This document shows positions 9,517 to 19,081 of a stretch of DNA of 64,000 nucleotides, piece after piece. The translations under genes and the position numbers were made by a program. This DNA is from Methylophilus sp. (lineage in GTDB: Bacteria > Pseudomonadota > Gammaproteobacteria > Burkholderiales > Methylophilaceae), in contig JAUYRP010000034.1 in assembly GCA_030696695.1 (NCBI GenBank), positions 682,001 through 746,000 of the forward strand. Reading direction: 5' to 3'. The notes under the pieces were generated by a model. That model did no database searches. It saw nothing but the letters and a program-made list of their open reading frames with translations, and was not told the DNA's origin. Every line of letters begins with the position of its first letter. The stretch's first letter is position 1.

Positions 9517-12041
9517 GCGTTACTGTTTTCTGCCAAGCAATGCTGTAAATCAACGACCAGTGCCTGACCATGTTGATACCGTGCCTCAACATTTTTTTCT
9601 AAAAGTTTATGAATGACGTGTGCAAGCCCCACAGGAATGTCTGGATTGATTTCACGTACGTCTTTAGGCGTTTCTTGGCTGATGTTATACATCAAATTCG
9701 CCATTGAATCTCCTTCAAAAGGCAATACTCCCGTGACCAATTGATATATCGTGGTGCCTAAAGAAAATAAGTCGGAACGACCATCTAGCTTTTTGCCAGA
9801 CAACTGCTCTGGTGACATAAAGTTGGGCGTACCCAATACCATGCCTGTTTTGGTTTTAGATGAATCGGTAATTCGGGCAATCCCAAAATCCGTCACTTTC
9901 ACTGATTGTGTTTCAGGTTCATACATAATGTTTGCCGGTTTTACGTCACGATGAATCACATGTTGTTGATGCGCATAATCCAATGCCTCAGCGACTTTCA
10001 CCATAATCCTGATAATCGTGTCTACTGGCAATAGCCTGTTTGGTTTAGTGTAGGGGTTCAGGTCATGGCCTTTGAGGAGTTCCATAGCGATATAGGCCAA
10101 GTCATGTTCTTCGCCAGCATCGTAGATGGTGACAATATTGGGGTGGTTAAGCTTGCCCGCAGTTTCTGCTTCTCTAAAAAAGCGAGATTTTACTGCCTCG
10201 AGTTCGCTGGCCTCAAACTCTTGTGAGAGCGCCAATGTTTTAATGGCCACTTGGCGGCCAATTTTAGGGTCAATACCCAAGTAAACTGTGCCCATCGCGC
10301 CTTTGCCCAACTCTTTTTCGATTTGATAGCGCCCGAGCATTGGTTTGGTTACTGTACTGTTTTCTGTATCGAATGATGAATGTAAACGGGATTGTGGATG
10401 ACCACCTAAAATGACGGTCTCAGAAAGTTGTCGTGAAGTGATGATGCGCTGCTTTAAGTCTTTAAAATTTGGGTTGTAACTAGACATATAGTTAAACACT
10501 TGTTCTGCCTTGTTAAATTGGCGTTTTCGCTCAAAATCCAATCCCAAGTTGTAGAGATTTTCCATCAAACTTTCATCCAATTGGCATTTCCTAAAACGGT
10601 CAAATGCCATGTCAAGTTGGCCCTGGCTTTGCAGCATGAGCGCCAAATTATGATTGCTCTCAGAGGACTCTGCATCTGCGCGCAACTTGCCGCGCTCGGT
10701 CAGTAGATAGTGTTTTGAAGTGATCAGCGCATGCCCCAATACCAGCAGAATCAATGGCATCATCAATTGCGTCCACCAGCCATGTTGCGTCATCAACACA
10801 AAATGCGTGACGGTAATCGCAATGGCTAGGCTTAGGCTCACTGCAATGGCAATGCTGGCAGACAAGCGCGGTAATAACAACATCAGGTACAAGGCAATGC
10901 ACAGCCACACCACGTATTCAAAACCGCTGGCCCAATTGGGCCTGATAAAAAAATCTTCGTTGAGTATGCTGGCAATTACGTGGGCGAGTGTTTGAATCGG
11001 CGGCATATGCGCGGATACAGGTGTGATTTGAGTGTCACCGCCATCGCCCGTCGCCGCCATGCCAATCAGTACAATTTTGTCTTGATATTTGCTCGGCGAA
11101 ATTTTCCCACTCATGACGTCATAGAACGAGTCCATGGGGAAAGGATTTTTCTCTTGCTGTGATGCATAGAAAAAGCTGTGCATTTGCAATGCGCTATTAG
11201 TGGCAATATTCAAGTTGCCAACCTGCACTTCTTTCCCTAGTGTTACTTGAATATCTTGCGTATCTAAGTTTAAAAAGCGGGTAGCCACTTGCAATGCTAC
11301 GGATGGATAATACTGATCATAGTACTGCAATACCAGTGGCTCTACTCGCACCGCACCATCAATATCGAGCATATGATTTAAATGGCCAATTGCACGGGCT
11401 TGGCTTGCAATTGGAGCGATAGGAGTATGCATGGCGCGTGCCTGTATCGTGTTTGGCGTGACATCATTCCGCTGCGTATTGTCAACAATATGGCTGAGTG
11501 CTTGACTGCTAATGTATTCAGGTAAGGCCCCGTCAGGTTTACCCTTAGGCGTACCTAATATAAAGGGCATGGCCAACACCACATTGTTGGCTTTTGCAAT
11601 ACTCTGAGCTAATTGTGCGTCAGGGTTGAGTGACTGTTGTGCTTCATGAATAATGTTCGAGAGGGCGCGCCCCTCTGCAGTATTGTTGAATGAAGATTGA
11701 TTTAATTGGCGTTGGATTTGCTCGATATACGCTAAGCCGGGATCGCGCTGTGGTTCTAAAAAAAATACGGTATGGCCGATGACTTTGGCAGCAGTTAACT
11801 TTTGAATGATTTCGGCATGCACTTGGCGGGACCAAGGCCAGCGACCGATATTTTGAATGCTGGCATCATCAATGGCAATAATGGCAATGTCATCACCTGC
11901 ATCGCGCTGTGATAGTTGCACTCCCAGATCATAAGCCACACGTTCAACCGCTTGTATCCATTGGCTATTGCTGCAAGCCAGTAGCAATAAGGATAATCCG
12001 AGTGCAATTATCCAATCAGTGGTTAAAAAGTTTCTTTTCAC
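9513..12041 (-). CDS. CHASE2-domain Ser/Thr protein kinase
   Basis: An 842-residue membrane receptor kinase. One N-terminal membrane helix is followed by a periplasmic CHASE2 sensor domain (IAIIAIDDASIQNIGRWPW near residue 60; to about 360), then about three membrane helices (370-440), a TPR-like helical segment (460-530), and a eukaryotic-type kinase domain from about 570. Kinase motifs are intact: glycine loop GKGAMGTVYLG, VAIKTL lysine, HRDVKPANIMYE, DFGIAR and the GTPNFMSPEQ activation end. It heads the operon kinase-PP2C-FHA-HD-GYP. The sensed signal is unknown. Confidence 0.93.
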   Translation of the reverse strand: MKRNFLTTDWIIALGLSLLLLACSNSQWIQAVERVAYDLGVQLSQRDAGDDIAIIAIDDASIQNIGRWPWSRQVHAEIIQKLTAAKVIGHTVFFLEPQRDPGLAYIEQIQRQLNQSSFNNTAEGRALSNIIHEAQQSLNPDAQLAQSIAKANNVVLAMPFILGTPKGKPDGALPEYISSQALSHIVDNTQRNDVTPNTIQARAMHTPIAPIASQARAIGHLNHMLDIDGAVRVEPLVLQYYDQYYPSVALQVATRFLNLDTQDIQVTLGKEVQVGNLNIATNSALQMHSFFYASQQEKNPFPMDSFYDVMSGKISPSKYQDKIVLIGMAATGDGGDTQITPVSAHMPPIQTLAHVIASILNEDFFIRPNWASGFEYVVWLCIALYLMLLLPRLSASIAIAVSLSLAIAITVTHFVLMTQHGWWTQLMMPLILLVLGHALITSKHYLLTERGKLRADAESSESNHNLALMLQSQGQLDMAFDRFRKCQLDESLMENLYNLGLDFERKRQFNKAEQVFNYMSSYNPNFKDLKQRIITSRQLSETVILGGHPQSRLHSSFDTENSTVTKPMLGRYQIEKELGKGAMGTVYLGIDPKIGRQVAIKTLALSQEFEASELEAVKSRFFREAETAGKLNHPNIVTIYDAGEEHDLAYIAMELLKGHDLNPYTKPNRLLPVDTIIRIMVKVAEALDYAHQQHVIHRDVKPANIMYEPETQSVKVTDFGIARITDSSKTKTGMVLGTPNFMSPEQLSGKKLDGRSDLFSLGTTIYQLVTGVLPFEGDSMANLMYNISQETPKDVREINPDIPVGLAHVIHKLLEKNVEARYQHGQALVVDLQHCLAENSNA

Positions 12042-12103
12042 TTTTCTTCGACTTCATGAACTCGCCCATTCAAAAATGTATTGCTTAATGTTGGCTAGCT
12101 AGC

Positions 12104-12586
12104 TTACTTCCTAAACTCCATCGGTCTAGCTACTGCGGCTAGTTTGTCCAACACACCATTGATGTATTTGTGACCATCCACACCACCGTACACTTTGGCA
12201 AGTTCTACGCCTTCGTTAATGGCGACACGATATGGAATGCTCACATCAAAAAACAGTTCATAGCTGGATATGCGTAAAATCGCGTGCTCCACAGGGCTGA
12301 GTTCATTGATTTTGCGATCAATGAACATTGAAATCTCTTGGTCTAATTTCTCAACGTTTTCGGTTACACCCGTGAGCAATTGCTTAAAATAGGCCTCATC
12401 GGTTTTGATGTAATCGGGATCCTCTTTGGCATCACTAGCGATTTGTTTCAGTTCGCCAGCATTCATCATGCCACGGTAAATAGCCTTTAATACTAGTTCG
12501 CGAGATTTGCGACGATTTTGGCTGGTTTTAGGCTTTTTAATCGCTTTGGCAGGTGCGCTATTGTCGTTAGCGTTGTTGTCGGTCAT
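12104..12586 (-). CDS. nusB: Transcription antitermination factor NusB
   Basis: A 160-residue all-helical RNA-binding factor that acts with NusE (S10) in rRNA antitermination. The family hallmarks [22 protein letters not shown] and [29 protein letters not shown] are present. A charged N-terminal extension of about 25 residues (rich in N, K and A) precedes the domain. The start overlaps ribH by four bases, the common ribH-nusB pair. It is followed by a short gap and the stop-distal kinase gene start, which belongs to a separate unit. Confidence 0.95.
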   Translation of the reverse strand: MTDNNANDNSAPAKAIKKPKTSQNRRKSRELVLKAIYRGMMNAGELKQIASDAKEDPDYIKTDEAYFKQLLTGVTENVEKLDQEISMFIDRKINELSPVEHAILRISSYELFFDVSIPYRVAINEGVELAKVYGGVDGHKYINGVLDKLAAVARPMEFRK

Positions 12587-13038
12587 AGTGCGCGTACCAA
12601 ATTGGACATCTCTACTGCCACTTGCGCTGCTTCTGTCCCTTTGATGTGCATGCGCGCTTCGGCTTGTGCATCATCTTCTGTCGTTAATACTGCATTGGCT
12701 ACTGGTACTCCGGTATTGAGTTGCACCTCTGAAATGCCACGTGCAGACTCATTGGCGACCACTTCAAAATGATACGTTTCGCCACGGATAATGGCACCCA
12801 AGGCGATCAGGGCATCGTATTGCTCACTTAATGCCATGTGCTGCAAGATCAGTGGCGTTTCAAGTGCGCCTGGCACCGTCGCAATTTTAATGTCTTGCGG
12901 TTTTACGCCAAGTTTCAGCAGTTCTTGATGGCAGGCACTTAATAATGCATCGCCAATGTTGCTATTAAAACGCGACACCACAATGCCGATTTTTTTACCT
13001 GCGCCGTTTAAATCCTGAGCGATTTTATTCAATTTCAA
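12583..13038 (-). CDS. ribH: 6,7-dimethyl-8-ribityllumazine synthase
   Basis: The penultimate enzyme of riboflavin synthesis, condensing 5-amino-6-ribitylaminouracil with dihydroxybutanone phosphate. The 151-residue product has [45 protein letters not shown] and the [12 protein letters not shown] stretch, with the catalytic His in the YHFE part. It is coupled to nusB. The other riboflavin genes that often precede it (ribBA, ribE) are not in this window; the next gene upstream is an unrelated transporter. Confidence 0.95.
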   Translation of the reverse strand: MKLNKIAQDLNGAGKKIGIVVSRFNSNIGDALLSACHQELLKLGVKPQDIKIATVPGALETPLILQHMALSEQYDALIALGAIIRGETYHFEVVANESARGISEVQLNTGVPVANAVLTTEDDAQAEARMHIKGTEAAQVAVEMSNLVRAL

Positions 13039-13116
13039 TCCTAACGATTTCTAAAAGCGTTATTTTAACTCAATAACCCTTATTCTCGATTGAATCTACT
13101 GTGCTGACTAATAATC

Positions 13117-14787
13117 TTAGCTAAATAGCACCCATGCCTTTTGTACCGTCATCCAAACGCCATAGCTAATCGGCACCAGTACTGCCAGCCACGCTAACTT
13201 CACCACGAGCGAAGATTGAGACGAAGGCGCAGTATAGCTTTGCATGTTGCCCTGAGTCTGGGTGAGTTTCTCATGACTGATTTTGCGCTCTTCTGCGAGT
13301 TCAGCATCTGTCATAAAATACTGGTCATCTACTGGTCGCACTAGAAAATTTGCCACAAAACCGACCACCAGCAACCCTGCTAATACCATGAAGATAGGCG
13401 CATAAATTTGGTCAAACGGCACACCAGCCTCTAGGCGAATATCGTGCATAGAATTCACAATCACTGGCCCCACAATGCCAGCTGTAGACCATGCAGTGAG
13501 CAAGCGACCATGAATCGCACCTACGAACTGCGTACCAAACATATCGGCAAGGTAAGCTGGAATGGTGGCAAAGCCCCCGCCGTACATCGAGGCAATCACA
13601 CAAAACGCAGCCACAAATAGCGCTAGTGATTTATGTCCTGCCATGTAAGTGGCCGCACAATACATCAGTGCACCCAATATAAAGAAAATATAGTAGGTGC
13701 GTTTACGGCCTAAGGCATCCGATGAAGTTGCCCATGCAAAGCGCCCGAAAATATTAAACAAGGAAATAATGCCTACGAAGCCAGCACCAACCGCAGCGGC
13801 TGCGGCAGTCAGTGCGTCGTCTTTTTTAATCTCTGCAAAGCCAATCTCATGTTGCCCAATCAATGCACCACCAAAGGTTTCTTGTAACATCGGCGCTGCC
13901 GCACCAATGATGCCAATACCTGCAGACACATTCATACACAGTACAATCCACAACAACCAAAACTGTGGTGTTTTGTGTGCTTTGTTTAAGTGCACATGGC
14001 GCGTAGCAATCATGGTGTTGGTGGAGGGTGCAGGTGGCGTCCAGTTTGCAGGTTTCCAACCATTGGCAGGCACACGGTAACCGAGTGAGCCGCAAACCAT
14101 AAAAATGGCATAAATAATAGCCAGTACCAAAAAGGTTTGCCAAACGCCGGGGTTAGTGGGTGTGGCAAAATAGCCCATCAGTTTTGTGGCAAGCGGTGAG
14201 CCTATCATGGCGCCACCACCAAACCCCATAATCGCCATGCCTGTCGCCATGCCGCGACGGTCTGGGAACCATTTGATGAGGGTGGAGACGGGTGAAATAT
14301 AGCCGAGCCCAAGTCCAATGCCACCTATCACGCCACTGCCTAGCCACATGAGCCAGAGCTGATGGGTATAGACGCCATAAGCGGAGAGCAATAAACCACC
14401 GCACCAACACAATGTAGATACCAATCCCGCTTTTCTAGGGCCTGCACGTTCTAGCCAGCCGCCCCACAAGGCTGCCGAGCACCCGAGTAATACGAAAAAC
14501 AAGGTGTACATCCAACCCAAATCAAATTGGGTCCAATTACAATCTGTGGCAAAGAGCGCTTTACCCGTGCCAGATAGTTTTTCTGCAAATGTCGAGGCGC
14601 CGGCAGCACACGTAGCCAACGGTTTACCCTCAGCATCGAGTAAGGCATTGCCTAAAGGTTTCCAAAACACACTGAAACCATACGCCATGCCGATGGACAA
14701 ATGGACTGCCAGTGCGGCAGGCGGTACTAGCCAGCGATTGAAACTTGCATCCGCGGTGATATGTTCTTTTGATAAAAAATCCGACAT
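13117..14787 (-). CDS. MFS transporter of the oxalate/formate antiporter (OFA) family
   Basis: A 556-residue, 12-helix carrier. The start WLVPPAALAVHLSIGMAYGFSVFW, the long periplasmic loop after helix 1, the GLGYISPVSTLIKWFPDRRG loop, and a long C-terminal tail after the last core helices followed by one more hydrophobic segment are typical of OFA-family proteins often annotated as oxalate/formate antiporters. The substrate cannot be read from sequence; a small carboxylate such as formate would suit a methylotroph. It is transcribed divergently from phoB across a 173-base region that holds Pho-box repeats, so phosphate control of this gene is possible but unproven. Confidence 0.82.
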   Translation of the reverse strand: MSDFLSKEHITADASFNRWLVPPAALAVHLSIGMAYGFSVFWKPLGNALLDAEGKPLATCAAGASTFAEKLSGTGKALFATDCNWTQFDLGWMYTLFFVLLGCSAALWGGWLERAGPRKAGLVSTLCWCGGLLLSAYGVYTHQLWLMWLGSGVIGGIGLGLGYISPVSTLIKWFPDRRGMATGMAIMGFGGGAMIGSPLATKLMGYFATPTNPGVWQTFLVLAIIYAIFMVCGSLGYRVPANGWKPANWTPPAPSTNTMIATRHVHLNKAHKTPQFWLLWIVLCMNVSAGIGIIGAAAPMLQETFGGALIGQHEIGFAEIKKDDALTAAAAAVGAGFVGIISLFNIFGRFAWATSSDALGRKRTYYIFFILGALMYCAATYMAGHKSLALFVAAFCVIASMYGGGFATIPAYLADMFGTQFVGAIHGRLLTAWSTAGIVGPVIVNSMHDIRLEAGVPFDQIYAPIFMVLAGLLVVGFVANFLVRPVDDQYFMTDAELAEERKISHEKLTQTQGNMQSYTAPSSQSSLVVKLAWLAVLVPISYGVWMTVQKAWVLFS

Positions 14788-14894
14788 CCCTGACCCTCAT
14801 TATTTTTTGTAAGACTTATGTCGTTAACATATTGTTACAAATTCGTACAATTGGCAATTATCCTTTGTATTTTGCGCATAATGGGCGTTTAATA

Positions 14895-14929
14895 TTTGTC
14901 ATGAATTTGTCATATTTTGGTCATACAAT
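14895..14929 (+). promoter_or_regulatory. Pho box: three 11-bp direct repeats and -10 before phoB
   Basis: Three consecutive 11-base units, TTTGTCATGAA, TTTGTCATATT and TTGGTCATACA (14895-14927), repeat in phase, matching the TGTCA-type PhoB half sites spaced by 11 bases. TACAAT at 14924-14929 could be the -10 element, with the repeats taking the place of a -35. phoB starts 34 bases farther on, so this implies autoregulation. The same region is upstream of the divergent MFS gene. Confidence 0.75.
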
Positions 14930-14960
14930 GAGCACACTTAAAAACAATAGGGTTTAAGCA

Positions 14961-15665
14961 ATGACAGCAAATATATTGGTCGTAGAAGATGAGCCAGCGA
15001 TTCAAGAGTTACTGGCACTGAATATCAAACAAGCAGGGTATAACGCGTTGCGTTCACTGAGTGCGGAACATGCGCAACAATTACTGAGAGAAACGCTACC
15101 AGACCTGATTTTGCTGGATTGGATGCTACCTGGCATGAGTGGGATTGAATATGCTAGACGCTTAAAGTCTGACAATCTCACCAAAGGAATTCCTATTATT
15201 ATGCTCACTGCCAGAGGTGATGAATACGATAAAGTACGTGGTTTAGAGGTGGGTGCAGATGACTACGTGACTAAACCGTTCAGCCCACGTGAGTTGAATG
15301 CACGTATCAAAGCGGTGTTAAGACGTCGTGCGCCACAAATGACGGATGACCCGATTGAGATTGCTGGTTTATCATTGGATCCAACCACGCACCGTGTGAC
15401 TGGCAATAACGTGAATATTCCATTAGGTCCAACGGAATTTAGACTGCTCCACTTTTTTATGAGCAACGCAGAGCGTGTACACAGCAGAACGCAGTTGCTG
15501 GATAAAGTGTGGGGTGATCGTGTGTTTGTAGAAGACCGCACTGTGGATGTGCACATTCGTCGCTTACGCAATGCATTGATGGCCTCAAACCACCAAGATC
15601 TAATTCAAACAGTACGTGGTTCTGGTTATCGCTTTTCTGCACAAGCAGCAGAGCAGGCAGGTTAA
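14961..15665 (+). CDS. phoB: Phosphate regulon response regulator PhoB
   Basis: A 234-residue OmpR-family regulator. The receiver domain (1-120) has the acidic pair VVEDEPA, phospho-acceptor Asp in ILLDWMLPGMSG, Thr in MLTARG and Lys in VTKPF. The winged helix (135-230) has GPTEFRLLHFFM and the recognition region VEDRTVDVHIRRLRNAL, close to PhoB. The Pho-box repeats just upstream support the assignment. No phoR follows; a terminator comes immediately, so the partner kinase must lie elsewhere. Confidence 0.93.
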   Translation: MTANILVVEDEPAIQELLALNIKQAGYNALRSLSAEHAQQLLRETLPDLILLDWMLPGMSGIEYARRLKSDNLTKGIPIIMLTARGDEYDKVRGLEVGADDYVTKPFSPRELNARIKAVLRRRAPQMTDDPIEIAGLSLDPTTHRVTGNNVNIPLGPTEFRLLHFFMSNAERVHSRTQLLDKVWGDRVFVEDRTVDVHIRRLRNALMASNHQDLIQTVRGSGYRFSAQAAEQAG

Positions 15666-15717
15666 ATTTAAGCGAGTTAATTTAAAGCACTAATCGCTTC
15701 ATAGTCGTTTACAAATC

Positions 15718-15743
15718 AAAGGCCCTTAACGGGCCTTTTGGTT
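15718..15743 (+). terminator. Rho-independent terminator of phoB
   Basis: AAAGGCCC and GGGCCTTT form a perfect 8-bp stem around a TTAAC loop, followed by a T-rich stretch. It lies about 53 bases after the phoB stop and before the end of the convergent lipoprotein gene, and may serve both directions weakly. Confidence 0.85.
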
Positions 15744-15758
15744 ATTAAGCTTGGACGA

Positions 15759-16445
15759 TTAAGTGCCATATTGTTTAAGTGCTTTCCAGCCATTTTTGTG
15801 TAGACACTCAATTAACCCACGCGTGTATGTTTGCGTAGCCATATCTGGTTGGTGTGCTTCACCTAGCGCAGCCACACATTGATTTGTGTCTGTTTTAAGA
15901 TGGGCTGGTGTACCGCCAAATTTCCACCAAGAGTTGATCTTATACGTTTTTAACGGATCAACAGGTGCTGTTTTTTTTGCGACTTTAGTCTCTTTGGTTG
16001 TTATATGAGCTGTCGTGTTCCCAGCTGGCGCTGGGTTATTTGTGGTGTTTGTAGCTGAAGTATCTTCAGTAATTTTTCCCTTTAGTGTTTGCGTATCCGC
16101 GCTAGGCGTATGCTTATTTTCCGTGGCTTCTGCAATTACAAATGGTGATGCACCCGTTGCCTGTTCAGCAATTTCAGCCTCTGATGATTTAGTTTTTTCT
16201 GCCGGCATCCCGCGATTATCAGTGACGGATGCTTCTGCAAACAGCTCGCTATCATCAAACTTTTGAATTTCCCATCCCTGTTTTTGTAAGCAAGCAGAAA
16301 AGTCTTCTTCAGACACACCTCTGCATGCTGCATGCGCATTTTCAATATCTCTTACTGACGCACCACGCTTATAAGATATTTCACCACATGCTGATATGAA
16401 CATAGATACCCCTATGATTAATATCAATTTATTGTTAATAGCCAT
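15759..16445 (-). CDS. Lipoprotein of unknown function with two CW-type motifs
   Basis: The ATG at 16445 begins a lipoprotein signal (LILIIGVSMFISAC, lipobox ISAC-G), so it is preferred over an upstream in-frame start that would place 16 residues before the signal. The 228-residue product has an N-terminal unit with C-x-G..CLQKQGWEI, a Ser/Thr/Ala-rich middle (about residues 75-165), and a C-terminal unit CVAALGEAH..GLIECLHKNGWKAL of similar form. The repeated pattern Cys...CLxKxGW suggests two related small modules joined by a flexible linker, anchored in the envelope. No family is recognised with certainty. Confidence 0.7.
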   Translation of the reverse strand: MAINNKLILIIGVSMFISACGEISYKRGASVRDIENAHAACRGVSEEDFSACLQKQGWEIQKFDDSELFAEASVTDNRGMPAEKTKSSEAEIAEQATGASPFVIAEATENKHTPSADTQTLKGKITEDTSATNTTNNPAPAGNTTAHITTKETKVAKKTAPVDPLKTYKINSWWKFGGTPAHLKTDTNQCVAALGEAHQPDMATQTYTRGLIECLHKNGWKALKQYGT

Positions 16446-16640
16446 GAATACAATTTTCCTATTATAGGTAATTTCAGTCAGCACAATATACAACGTCTTA
16501 ACCTATTACCGACTACGCAATATGACGTATTTAACTCAACACCCCCTCTCGCTAATCTAGCACCACGACAAAGACATCGCATTTATCTGGATGTATTGGC
16601 CCGATATCCACAACTGTTACGACTCTAGAGGAGTGTTGAA

Positions 16641-17807
16641 ATGAAAGCAATTTTAAAGACGAGTGTGCTCATGTCTGCCGTGGTGGCAAGTTTGAGTATT
16701 TATGCGACGAATTCACAAGCGGCTGCCACCATTACGTTTGGTGAAGATAAATATGTGAGTGTTGGTTTTGGTTTTATTACGAGTTACAGCTCTGTTGAAG
16801 ATGCAGCAGCGAATGGTGATGACCGCTCAAATGATTTCTCACTCAACAGTGCGCGTTTGTATTTATCTGGTTCGTTTAATAAATACATTAAAGGGATGTT
16901 GAATACTGAAAGATCTGGCGGTGGCGAGGGCAATATTGAAGTCATCGATGCCAACGTACAGTTCCAACTCACACCAGAAATTGCCATTTGGGCAGGTCGT
17001 TTCTTATCCCCAAGTGATCGCGCCAATATGGCTGGTCCTTACTACTCTTCAGGCGGTGGCGGTGGCTACTGGGCCAATATTTCATCTCGCTATGGCTGGA
17101 ACGGTGGCGTGATTGGTCGTGATGAAGGTGTTGCTTTTGTGGGTAGCTTTTTAGAAGACAAATTGGCAGTGTCCTTTGGTGCGTTTGAAGGTGACAACAT
17201 TTTTAGATTCAGTGGTGCGGGTGGTGCTAGATTAGATCAACGCGAAAATAGCACCGCAGCACAAACGCTTGGCGCTGATGACAAGCTTATGTATGCAGGT
17301 CGTGTACAAGTTGCATTCTGGGATGCTGAGCCAGGTTATTACGGCACAGGCAATTATTTTGGCGCCAAAGACATTTTAACGGTTGGGATTGCGGGTAGAC
17401 AAAAAACGGATGGTGCAATCAGCACAACAGCAATTGGCGACTACTCTTCTTACAGCGTTGACTTCTTGATGGAAAAGAAAAACGTAGGTCCTGGCACGCT
17501 TTCTCTTGAGGCTGCTTACTATGACTACGACACAGATAAAGTCTTCTTAGCTGAAGAAGGTGATGCGTATTACGTGGGCGCAGGCTATTTGTTTGATACT
17601 CCAGTGGGCTGGGGCAAGTTCATGCCGTTTGTTCGTCATCAAGAGTTCGATGCGGATAACAACATCAAAACCAAACGTACGGATTTTGGCGTGAATTATG
17701 TGATCGCGCCTTACAACGCGTTGATTTCAGCTGAATATCAAAAAACTGATGTAACGAATGCAAGTGATACGGATGCCATTTTAATTTCCCTACAAATGCA
17801 GTTCTAA
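16641..17807 (+). CDS. fmdC: Outer-membrane porin for amides/urea, FmdC-like
   Basis: A 388-residue exported beta-barrel protein. The signal peptide (1-28) ends NSQAAA; the rest alternates aromatic and polar residues typical of barrel strands and ends in ISLQMQF with a terminal Phe, the outer-membrane assembly signal. In Methylophilus methylotrophus, a porin gene fmdC precedes formamidase in the amide cluster, and the same position here supports the name. GAGGAG lies nine bases before the ATG. The 147-base upstream gap shows no sigma-54 or other clear promoter. The substrate role is inferred from the neighbours. Confidence 0.8.
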   Translation: MKAILKTSVLMSAVVASLSIYATNSQAAATITFGEDKYVSVGFGFITSYSSVEDAAANGDDRSNDFSLNSARLYLSGSFNKYIKGMLNTERSGGGEGNIEVIDANVQFQLTPEIAIWAGRFLSPSDRANMAGPYYSSGGGGGYWANISSRYGWNGGVIGRDEGVAFVGSFLEDKLAVSFGAFEGDNIFRFSGAGGARLDQRENSTAAQTLGADDKLMYAGRVQVAFWDAEPGYYGTGNYFGAKDILTVGIAGRQKTDGAISTTAIGDYSSYSVDFLMEKKNVGPGTLSLEAAYYDYDTDKVFLAEEGDAYYVGAGYLFDTPVGWGKFMPFVRHQEFDADNNIKTKRTDFGVNYVIAPYNALISAEYQKTDVTNASDTDAILISLQMQF

Positions 17808-17846
17808 CGCATTTGCCAGCGTGTTCTTAAATAAGGAGATAGTGAG

Positions 17847-19070
17847 ATGAAAACAATCGTCAAGTTAGATTTAGACAAAAAACCATGGGAGCAAGATGGC
17901 CAGATTCATAACCGCTGGCATCCAGATTTGCCGATGGTGGCGATGGTCAAACCAGGCGATGAATTTCGTGTGGAATGTATGGACTGGACTGGTGGCCAAA
18001 TTGGCAACAACGACAGTGCTAACGACGTTCGTGATGTCGATCTAACGCAAGTGCATTATTTAAGTGGCCCAATCGGTGTAGAAGGTGCTGAACCAGGCGA
18101 TTTAATGGTGGTAGATATTTTAGATGTAGGCACGTTTGAAGACAGCCAATGGGGTTTCAACGGTATTTTTGCCAAAGAAAATGGCGGCGGCTTTTTAGTC
18201 GACCATTATCCAGAAGCACGTAAATCGATTTGGGATTTTCATGGTATTTACACGAGCTCACGTCATGTGCCAAATGTGAAATTTGCCGGCATTATGCACC
18301 CAGGTTTAATTGGTTGCTTGCCATCTAAAGAACTGTTGGAAAAGTGGAATACCCGTGAAGCGGAATTGATCGCGACTGATCCAGACCGTGTACCTGCATT
18401 GGCATTACCACCAAACCCGCAATCTGCAGTGATGGGTAAGTTAAGTGGTGATGCTGCCAAAAAAGCGGCAGCAGAAGGTGCGCGTACAGTGCCACCACGT
18501 GACCACGGAGGTAACTGCGACATTAAAAATCTCACTAAAGGCTCTAAGATTTATTTCCCTGTGTATGTGAAAGATGGCGGTCTCTCGATGGGTGACCTGC
18601 ACTTCTCACAAGGCGATGGCGAAATTACTTTCTGTGGTGCGATTGAGATGGCCGGTTATTTGGATATCAAAGTCAGCCTCATCAAAGACGGCGTGAAAAA
18701 GTACGCCATTAAAAACCCAATTTTCCAGCCTAGCGTGCTCACACCGACCTATCGCGATTACATCATCTTTGAAGGTATTTCTGTGGATGAGCAAGGTAAG
18801 CAACATTACTTAGATGTGCATGTTGCGTATCGCCAAGCTTGTTTGAATGCCATTGAGTACATGAAGAAATTTGGCTATACCGGCGCCCAAGCACTTTCGA
18901 TTTTAGGCACGGCACCTGTGGAAGGACATATCAGCGGCATTGTCGATATTCCTAACGCTTGTGCAACGTTATGGTTACCGACTGAGATTTTCGATTTCGA
19001 TATGAAGCCGAACGCAGATGGACCAAAAATCATGGTGAAACAAGGCATTGATACCGCCAAAACAAGTTAA
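17847..19070 (+). CDS. fmdA: Formamidase
   Basis: A 407-residue acetamidase/formamidase-family enzyme that hydrolyses formamide and other short amides to the acid and ammonia. Recognisable blocks are VKPGDEFRVECMDWTGGQIGNNDSA, the GPIGVEGAEPGDLMVVDIL loop, RDHGGNCDIKNL with the metal-site His/Asp area, and SMGDLHFSQGDGEI. It lies 39 bases after the porin, with AAGGAG before the start, and just before fmdB, as in M. methylotrophus. Formate released can feed C1 oxidation while ammonia feeds assimilation. Confidence 0.95.
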   Translation: MKTIVKLDLDKKPWEQDGQIHNRWHPDLPMVAMVKPGDEFRVECMDWTGGQIGNNDSANDVRDVDLTQVHYLSGPIGVEGAEPGDLMVVDILDVGTFEDSQWGFNGIFAKENGGGFLVDHYPEARKSIWDFHGIYTSSRHVPNVKFAGIMHPGLIGCLPSKELLEKWNTREAELIATDPDRVPALALPPNPQSAVMGKLSGDAAKKAAAEGARTVPPRDHGGNCDIKNLTKGSKIYFPVYVKDGGLSMGDLHFSQGDGEITFCGAIEMAGYLDIKVSLIKDGVKKYAIKNPIFQPSVLTPTYRDYIIFEGISVDEQGKQHYLDVHVAYRQACLNAIEYMKKFGYTGAQALSILGTAPVEGHISGIVDIPNACATLWLPTEIFDFDMKPNADGPKIMVKQGIDTAKTS

Positions 19071-19081
19071 GGAGTTTGCAA

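Noticed and set aside
16494-16640. Sigma-54 promoter before fmdC
   Set aside because: TTGGC-like sequences are present but none has the GG-N10-GC spacing, so no RpoN site is claimed.
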